Origin: an uncultured Robiginitomaculum sp.
GTDB taxonomy: Bacteria > Pseudomonadota > Alphaproteobacteria > Caulobacterales > Maricaulaceae
Assembly: GCA_938003555.1 (NCBI GenBank)
Contig: CALKXN010000185.1
Span: 1-7,093, forward strand
Reading direction: 5' to 3'
Length of the DNA: 7,093 nt
Shown: in pieces, positions 1 through 4,716 of the stretch
Numbering within the stretch: the stretch's first letter is position 1
Layout: every line of letters begins with the position of its first letter
Position numbers and translations under genes: made by a program
Notes under the pieces: model-generated
What the model was told of the DNA's origin: nothing
Seen by the model: only the letters and a program-made list of their open reading frames with translations
Databases searched by the model: none

Positions 1-759
1 ATGGCCGCGCACAATCACAAAGGCGCGGGATTTGTTTCAGGTCAGTGGGTTGATAACACCCAAGGGCGCGCCGTCATTCAAAGCTGGATTGATAGCGGGC
101 ATATGATCGGTAATCATACTTACACGCACCCTCACGCAAACAAATTAAGTGTGGCTGACTATATTGCGGATATGGAAAAGAATACGGCGTTTTTATCTCG
201 TATTGACGGAACGACGCCGAGGCTTTTCCGTTTTCCTTATCTTGATGAAGGCGGGACTCTGGAGAAGCGCGACGCCCTGCGCGCGCATTTGGGCGAAAAT
301 GGCTACACCAACGCCGCTGTGACCCTCGATACATTCGATTGGTATATTGATGGGCGAATGGGAGAACGGTTAAAAACAAACCCTGACGCTGATCTCACAG
401 CTTATCGCGATTATTATCTCGCCAGCGCCTTAAAGCTAGGCGAGCATTATAACAAATTGGCCAAAGATGTCGGCCGCGCTGGCGTGGCCCATACGATGCT
501 GGTGCATCATAATGAGCTCAACGGTCTTTTTCTTGGCGACTTAATTGCGCATTTCAAAGCCAATGGATGGGAATTGATTGACGCGCAAACGACCTTCACA
601 AATGATATATTTAAGATTCAGCCCGTCACTCTAAACAAAGGCCGTAGCGTGCTGAGCGTTTTAGAACAGGAAGCCGCCGCCATTGAAAAAATGGAACGCC
701 GCCCTTTCCCCTTATCTAAAGGTTTCGGCAAAGCAGACATGGACGCGCTTGGACTGTGA
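1..759 (+). CDS. Polysaccharide deacetylase (NodB-type) family protein, 5'-truncated by window edge
   Basis: This is the C-terminal part (252 residues seen) of a carbohydrate esterase family 4 / NodB-fold deacetylase, a family that removes N- or O-acetyl groups from glycans, usually with a divalent metal. Visible family motifs are the metal-binding H-x3-H (H39 and H43 in GNHTYTH), the RFPY segment (R77-Y80), DTFDW (110-114), and a late LVHH (167-170) in the place of the family's C-terminal Leu-His motif. The first motif (TFDD-like, holding the catalytic base) is absent. The ATG at base 1 encodes a stretch resembling the strand that follows that motif, so it is almost certainly internal and the true start lies upstream. 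Secretion cannot be judged because any signal peptide is off the window. The TGA stop overlaps the start of cca. Substrate (peptidoglycan, exopolysaccharide or other) is not determinable. Confidence 0.85.
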   Translation: MAAHNHKGAGFVSGQWVDNTQGRAVIQSWIDSGHMIGNHTYTHPHANKLSVADYIADMEKNTAFLSRIDGTTPRLFRFPYLDEGGTLEKRDALRAHLGENGYTNAAVTLDTFDWYIDGRMGERLKTNPDADLTAYRDYYLASALKLGEHYNKLAKDVGRAGVAHTMLVHHNELNGLFLGDLIAHFKANGWELIDAQTTFTNDIFKIQPVTLNKGRSVLSVLEQEAAAIEKMERRPFPLSKGFGKADMDALGL

Positions 760-1979
760 TGAGCCGTCTTACTGCAGAGCTATTGGATGATGCTGGCGCG
801 AAAGAAATTTTCACAGCCTTCCCGAACGGTGCAATACGCTTTGTCGGCGGCTGCGTGCGCAATGCTCTGCTCGGTGAGCCCATCAGAGATATTGATCTTG
901 CCACGCAGCTTGAGCCGCAAGACAGCATGGCCGCGCTGAAAGCCGCAAAGATTCGCTATATCGAAACAGGCATAGAGCACGGCACAGTTACCGCCATCCT
1001 TGACGGCCAGCCCTATGAAATCACATCCTTACGCCGCGATGTGGCAACCGATGGTCGCCGCGCAACAGTCGCCTATACCCCCGATTGGGCCGAAGACGCG
1101 CAGCGCCGTGATTTTACCGTCAATGCATTATATGCTGATTTGGACGGCCGCATTTATGATCCGACGGGCCAAGGAGTTGAGGATATAAAGACCCGCCGCT
1201 TTCGTTTTATTGGCGAGGCCAAAGACCGCATCGCTGAGGACTATCTTCGGATATTACGCTATTTTCGCTTTATGGCGTGGTACGCGCCGGACGCGAAATT
1301 TGACGCCGCCGCGCTTGCGGCCTGCCGTGACGGAAAGGGCGGATTAAAATCACTCTCCGCTGAGCGCGTCTGGTCAGAAATTAAAACCCTGCTCTGCGCC
1401 CCCCGCCCGCACCGCGTTGTCAATATTATGCTCCAGCAGGATATATTAGAGACGCTCTTGCCGGAGGCCAGCAATGCCGAAGGGCTGTCCCTCATCATGC
1501 AACTGGAGTCCCGTGAAGCAATCACGCCCGATCCGTATTTGCGCCTCATGGCGATGGCGGCGCGCCAGCCGCTCCCCATTGCGCTTCTGGCGAAACGTCT
1601 AAAAATGTCCAAAAAAGAATCCGCGCGCCTTCGGCAATGGGCCGATGACGGCACGCCGCTTGACCCTGATACAGGCGAGCGCGAAAAACGACAGGCTATA
1701 TATAAAGCCGGCAATCAAGTTGTCATTGACCGCGCCCGCCTGCGCGCCGCCGGAGAGCCGGATCCTGTTCTCTCAGCAAGATGGATGCGCCTCGCTGAAT
1801 TGGCGGCGGACTGGACGCCGCCGCAATTTCCAATTTCCGGCAAAGACCTTAAGGCCGCAGGCGTGACGCCGGGCGAAGATATGGGCCGCAAACTCAAAGC
1901 GCTCGAAGCGCTCTGGGTACGCAGCGGTTTTACAGCAGATAAACCGAAATTGATGATGGCGTTGCAATTATTGGGATAA
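759..1979 (+). CDS. cca: CCA tRNA nucleotidyltransferase (class II, poly(A) polymerase family)
   Basis: The product (406 residues) should add or repair the 3'-terminal CCA of tRNAs from CTP and ATP in the cytoplasm. Counting from the ATG at 759, the head domain shows GGCVRN (30-35), the catalytic carboxylates D44 and D46 in DIDLAT, HGTVT (74-78), RRDFTVNAL (116-124), and the nucleotide-recognition segment EDYLRILRYFRF (160-171). A helical neck, body and tail follow. The usual Asp of the GGxVRD motif is Asn here (N35), which I believe also occurs in related enzymes. A GTG at 756 is an alternative start one codon upstream. ATG 759 is preferred because a GGA (751-753) sits 5 bases before it and only 2 before the GTG. 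The start overlaps the deacetylase stop (GTGATGA), which suggests translational coupling. A related poly(A) polymerase activity is possible, but the length and the single copy seen favour CCA addition. Confidence 0.95.
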   Translation: MSRLTAELLDDAGAKEIFTAFPNGAIRFVGGCVRNALLGEPIRDIDLATQLEPQDSMAALKAAKIRYIETGIEHGTVTAILDGQPYEITSLRRDVATDGRRATVAYTPDWAEDAQRRDFTVNALYADLDGRIYDPTGQGVEDIKTRRFRFIGEAKDRIAEDYLRILRYFRFMAWYAPDAKFDAAALAACRDGKGGLKSLSAERVWSEIKTLLCAPRPHRVVNIMLQQDILETLLPEASNAEGLSLIMQLESREAITPDPYLRLMAMAARQPLPIALLAKRLKMSKKESARLRQWADDGTPLDPDTGEREKRQAIYKAGNQVVIDRARLRAAGEPDPVLSARWMRLAELAADWTPPQFPISGKDLKAAGVTPGEDMGRKLKALEALWVRSGFTADKPKLMMALQLLG

Positions 1980-1983
1980 TGCG

Positions 1984-2076
1984 CTCCCCCCACACTTAAT
2001 CCCTCTCCGCAAGGGGGAGGGAGACAATGACTGAAATCCCCCTTCCCTCGCGGGGCGGGGCTAGGGGGTGGGGGAG
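1984..2076. repeat. G/C-run inverted-repeat element between convergent genes
   Basis: Nearly the whole 101-base gap between cca and the DUF1285 gene consists of runs of C and G arranged as nested inverted repeats. CTCCCCC (1984-1990) can pair with GGGGGAG (2070-2076). Inside lie two hairpins: CCCTCTCC (2001-2008) with GGGGAGGG (2014-2021), and CCCCCT (2038-2043) with AGGGGG (2063-2068). The pattern resembles dispersed intergenic palindromes common in proteobacterial genomes, but family membership cannot be shown from one copy. No coding potential is seen. Confidence 0.6.
2001..2021. terminator. Possible bidirectional transcription stop hairpin
   Basis: An 8-bp stem (one G-U pair when read on the + strand) closes a 5-base GCAAG loop, 21 bases after the cca stop and about 60 bases past the DUF1285 stop. 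Its place between two convergent genes fits a shared terminator. There is no U-tract on either side, so it is not a canonical intrinsic terminator and could equally be just part of the repeat element. Confidence 0.35.
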
Positions 2077-2080
2077 TAAT

Positions 2081-2659
2081 CTACACCAAATGCCCGCCAA
2101 CTTCGCCCATCTCAAAAAATACGCCGCCGCTCCACACGCCAAGCTGCAGGCCAGCATCTGTTTGCCGCTCAACAGCTAGCTCAACAAGTTCGTAAAACAC
2201 CGCGCGCCCTAAGAGCGCCTCTAACCGTCCGCGCACTAATATATAGGGCGAAGGCTCGCCTGTCTTGGCGTCAATCGCAATCCGCAAAGGACGCTGCGGC
2301 CCCGCTTTGACCGTATCGCCCACATTGGTGGTGAAGAGCAAATCTTGCGCCTCGCCAGCGCCGCTCGCATCAACGCGGATAGCGGTAAAGGCGGCGTCTT
2401 CAACCGTAATTTCAATTTTCTCATAGGGCGTGACCAGATAGGTCGTGCCGTCCTCATCCGTTCGCAATATGGTGGCAAAGAGCTGTACTAATTTGCGGCG
2501 GCCAATCGGGCTGCCCTCATGCATCCATGTCCCGTCACGTTTAATAATAAGATCCATCTTCCCGCAATATTCAGGATTCCATGTCTCAACAGGCGGCGCG
2601 CCTTCGCCGCGGGCTTGCCTTTCTGCGGCCTTAATCAAATCTGATAATGAGAATGTCAT
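2081..2659 (-). CDS. DUF1285 domain-containing protein
   Basis: A 192-residue soluble protein with hallmarks of the DUF1285 family, whose function is not established. It has an N-terminal short helix, then PPVETWNPEYCG (22-33), DGTW (42-45), GSPIGR (49-54), YLVTPYEK (74-81) and EDAAF (87-91), and a C-terminal conserved block around residues 138-162 (PYILVRGRLEALLGRAVFYE). No signal peptide or membrane segment is visible. An upstream in-frame ATG at 2684-2686 would add 9 residues. I chose the start at 2657-2659 because AGCAGG lies 5 bases before it, and because homologues as I recall them begin close to the helix preceding PPVE. The gene converges on cca and diverges from moxR. In many alphaproteobacteria DUF1285 lies in the same direction as a NUDIX gene and cca, so this arrangement is unusual. 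Confidence 0.9.
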   Translation of the reverse strand: MTFSLSDLIKAAERQARGEGAPPVETWNPEYCGKMDLIIKRDGTWMHEGSPIGRRKLVQLFATILRTDEDGTTYLVTPYEKIEITVEDAAFTAIRVDASGAGEAQDLLFTTNVGDTVKAGPQRPLRIAIDAKTGEPSPYILVRGRLEALLGRAVFYELVELAVERQTDAGLQLGVWSGGVFFEMGEVGGHLV

Positions 2660-2664
2660 ATTTA

Positions 2665-2670
2665 CCTGCT
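2665..2670 (-). promoter_or_regulatory. Ribosome binding site deciding the DUF1285 start
   Basis: Read on the minus strand this is AGCAGG, followed by a 5-base spacer (TAAAT) and ATG at 2659. The alternative ATG at 2686 has only a GGGG run about 11 bases upstream. This favours the shorter protein. Confidence 0.55.
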
Positions 2671-2692
2671 TATCCTGTGACTGCATTGTAAC

Positions 2693-2711
2693 TTTTGCCC
2701 CATGGACAAAA
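2693..2711. promoter_or_regulatory. Operator-like interrupted palindrome upstream of the DUF1285 gene
   Basis: TTTTGcCC-CAT-GGaCAAAA: two 8-base arms with one mismatched position around a 3-base centre. It lies 33 bases upstream of the preferred DUF1285 start. A TACAAT hexamer on the minus strand (2685-2690) lies just downstream and could be a -10 element, though no good -35 pairs with it. A dyad next to a candidate -10 element in a divergent intergenic region suggests a regulator site, but no regulator is identified. Confidence 0.35.
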
Positions 2712-2780
2712 CACCGCTTATGGGGGAATTAAATTGCAAAGGCGGGCGCAGCAATGCAAGTTCCGTCTAACATAATTCCG

Positions 2781-2790
2781 CCTAATTAGG
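2781..2790. promoter_or_regulatory. Perfect 10-bp palindrome CCTAATTAGG overlapping the moxR ribosome binding site
   Basis: The sequence is exactly self-complementary, and its last three bases are the start of the AGGA (2788-2791) that lies 10 bases before the moxR ATG. A CATAAT (2771-2776) just upstream could be a -10 element but has no convincing -35. A protein bound here could block transcription or translation start of the moxR operon, or the palindrome may be chance. Confidence 0.3.
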
Positions 2791-2801
2791 ACATACATCT
2801 T

Positions 2802-3797
2802 ATGCTCGATACGCCAGCAAATAAAACCGTTCAAAATGCCGCTGAGAAAGCGGTTGTCCAACTCGCCGAAGCGCGCAGCGCGATTGGCCAAGTTGTCCTC
2901 GGCCAAAACGACGTTGTCGACCTCACCTTAAACGCTATACTTTGCGGCGGCCATGCCTTGCTCGTTGGCGCGCCGGGTCTTGCGAAAACGCTTTTGGTTG
3001 AAACCATCGGCACGGTCACGGGCCTGTCAAACAAGCGCGTACAATTTACGCCTGACCTTATGCCTGCTGATATTATCGGCTCTGAAGTTTTGGAAACAGA
3101 TGCCAAAGGCAAACGCGAATTTCGCTTTATCCAAGGCCCCGTCTTTACGCAGCTTTTAATGGCCGATGAGATCAACCGCGCCAGCCCGCGCACGCAGTCC
3201 GCGCTTTTGCAAGCCATGCAGGAGCGTTTCGTTACCGTTGCTGGACAGCATTATGACCTGCCTGCGCCGTTTCATGTTCTGGCGACGCAAAACCCGATTG
3301 AGCAAGAGGGGACATATCCCCTGCCCGAAGCGCAGCTTGACCGTTTTCTGTTTCAAATTGATGTCGGCTTTCCAAAACTTGAAACCGAGCGCGCAATCCT
3401 GCTCGCCACAACAGGCGCAGACACAGCGTCAGCAAAACGCGTGATCACGCCGAAACAACTCCAAAGCCTGCAACAGCTTGTTCGCAAACTTCCAATTGGC
3501 GAGTCGATTGTCGATGCCATTTTGAAACTCGTGCGCAATGCCCGCCCAGATCAAACCGAGCATGATTTCGTTCGCGAAGCCGTCACATGGGGCCCCGGCC
3601 CGCGCGCCGGCCAAGCCCTCATGCTGGCCAGCCGTGCCAAAGCGCTAATGGATGGCCGCCTTTCCCCAAGTCTTGATGATGTGACCGAACTGGCCGCCCC
3701 GGTATTGAAACACCGCATGGCCCTATCCTTTGCCGCGCGCGCCGATGGGCAATCGCTTGAAGGCATAATTGAAAAACTCACCAAGACGATTGGCTAG
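2802..3797 (+). CDS. MoxR-family AAA+ ATPase
   Basis: A 331-residue cytoplasmic AAA+ ATPase of the MoxR group, thought to act as ATP-driven chaperones that mature or load metal/cofactor onto partner proteins, often those with vWA domains. Visible elements are Walker A GAPGLAKT (56-63), Walker B LLMADE (118-123, D122/E123), sensor 1 ATQN (161-164), an arginine-finger candidate in LDRF (R181), and the sensor 2 region GPGPRAGQ (264-271, R268) in the C-terminal helical lid, with LKHRM at 302-306. Length is normal for the family and all catalytic residues are present. The ATG at 2802 follows AGGA with a 10-base spacer. The DUF58 gene begins 10 bases after its stop, so the two are probably co-transcribed. 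The subfamily cannot be fixed without a tree. The physiological client is unknown, but the membrane protein at the end of the operon is the obvious candidate. Confidence 0.93.
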   Translation: MLDTPANKTVQNAAEKAVVQLAEARSAIGQVVLGQNDVVDLTLNAILCGGHALLVGAPGLAKTLLVETIGTVTGLSNKRVQFTPDLMPADIIGSEVLETDAKGKREFRFIQGPVFTQLLMADEINRASPRTQSALLQAMQERFVTVAGQHYDLPAPFHVLATQNPIEQEGTYPLPEAQLDRFLFQIDVGFPKLETERAILLATTGADTASAKRVITPKQLQSLQQLVRKLPIGESIVDAILKLVRNARPDQTEHDFVREAVTWGPGPRAGQALMLASRAKALMDGRLSPSLDDVTELAAPVLKHRMALSFAARADGQSLEGIIEKLTKTIG

Positions 3798-3807
3798 GCC
3801 TTAATTT

Positions 3808-4716
3808 ATGGCTCTGTCGCCTTTCACTCGCCCAAAACCCGAAGAAACCTCTTTGCGCCGCCGCGCAGAGAAGCTCTCCGCGCCCTTTCCCGGCCTGCAG
3901 GCCGAGGCTGAACGCGTGGCCGCCATTGTGGCCCAAGGCGTTCATGGACGCCGCCGCGCAGGGATGGGCGAGAGTTTCTGGCAATATCGCCCCTATGATT
4001 CCAGCGACGCCGCGCGCTCTATTGATTGGCGCCGCAGCGCCCGCAGTGACGCGCTATTTGTGCGCGAAACGGAATGGGAAGCCTCCAACACCGTCTGGAT
4101 GTGGCGCGATGGTTCCCCCGGCATGGAGTGGAGCAGCGACGCAAAAAAAATCCCCACAAAGAAAGACCGCGCCAGCGTGCTGTCTATGGCGCTCGCCACG
4201 CTCCTTATTCGCGGCGGAGAACGCTGCGCTGTCCTTGGGGAGAGTGAACGTCCCCGCACGGGACGCGCCGGACTGGAGCGCGTCACCGCGCGCATGGCCG
4301 CCTCCATGGGGCAGACCGAAAACCTGCAAGCCGATATTCCGTCTCACGCCCGTATTTTAATTGCCTCTGACTTTCTCGACGGAGCGGATAAATGGCGCGA
4401 GCGTCTATCGCGCCTTACCGCACGGCCAGCCTCAGGCGTGTTGCTTCATATTATTGATCCCGCCGAAGAGAATTTCCCCTATAGCGGGCGCGTGCGCCTG
4501 ACCTATCCGGGCAGTGGTCTGATAGAGCCGTTAATTGTAGGCCGCGCCGAACGCGCGCGGGAAAATTATGTCGCCCGCTTCGCCGCGCATAAACAAACCA
4601 TGGCCAATACAGCCCGCCGCCTGGGCTGGTCACTTGTCACGCATCACACAGACCAACCCGCAACGCGCGCGCTCGCCGCGCTCTATACGGCCTTTTCCGG
4701 GGATATGAATAAATGA
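3808..4716 (+). CDS. DUF58 domain-containing protein
   Basis: A 302-residue protein without obvious membrane segments. The DUF58 signature spans about residues 47-91: GRRRAGMGESFWQYRPYD, then DAARSIDWRRSAR and FVRETEWE, that is, the family's R-x-Y...R-x-IDW...AR pattern. After it comes a vWA-like fold. MWRDGSPG (98-105) supplies D101 and S103 of a DxSxS-type metal site, with Gly in the third position, and ILIASDFLDG (183-192) resembles a later vWA strand. DUF58 proteins are regularly encoded beside MoxR ATPases and are thought to be their partners; the biochemical role is not known. It starts 10 bases after moxR and ends overlapping the next gene by 4 bases (ATGA), so all three should be made together. 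An A8 run (4143-4150) lies in a lysine-rich stretch. Confidence is high for the family and low for function. Confidence 0.9.
   Translation: MALSPFTRPKPEETSLRRRAEKLSAPFPGLQAEAERVAAIVAQGVHGRRRAGMGESFWQYRPYDSSDAARSIDWRRSARSDALFVRETEWEASNTVWMWRDGSPGMEWSSDAKKIPTKKDRASVLSMALATLLIRGGERCAVLGESERPRTGRAGLERVTARMAASMGQTENLQADIPSHARILIASDFLDGADKWRERLSRLTARPASGVLLHIIDPAEENFPYSGRVRLTYPGSGLIEPLIVGRAERARENYVARFAAHKQTMANTARRLGWSLVTHHTDQPATRALAALYTAFSGDMNK

Noticed and set aside
1..3. ATG at the first base as the true start of the deacetylase
   Set aside because: The first conserved motif of the family would be missing and the opening residues match an internal strand, so the ATG is most likely an internal methionine at the window edge.
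1259..1714. A 151-codon open frame on the minus strand inside cca
   Set aside because: It lies wholly antisense to a gene with clear catalytic motifs, has no recognisable family features, and is rich in Arg and Ser as expected of a shadow frame in GC-rich coding DNA.
2734..2776. TTGCAA (2734-2739) and CATAAT (2771-2776) as a -35/-10 pair for moxR
   Set aside because: The spacing is 31 bases, far beyond the 16-18 expected, and no better -35 lies at the right distance from CATAAT.
4143..4150. A run of eight A in the DUF58 gene as a possible slippage or frameshift site
   Set aside because: The DUF58 frame continues normally through it to a stop that overlaps the next gene, and the run simply encodes part of a lysine-rich stretch. 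No stimulatory structure or meaningful alternative product is apparent.
3926..4360. A 144-codon open frame on the + strand inside the DUF58 gene
   Set aside because: It runs in the +1 frame of a well-supported DUF58 coding sequence, is rich in Ala, Pro and Arg without motifs, and has no ribosome binding site evidence; it is best explained as a shadow frame.
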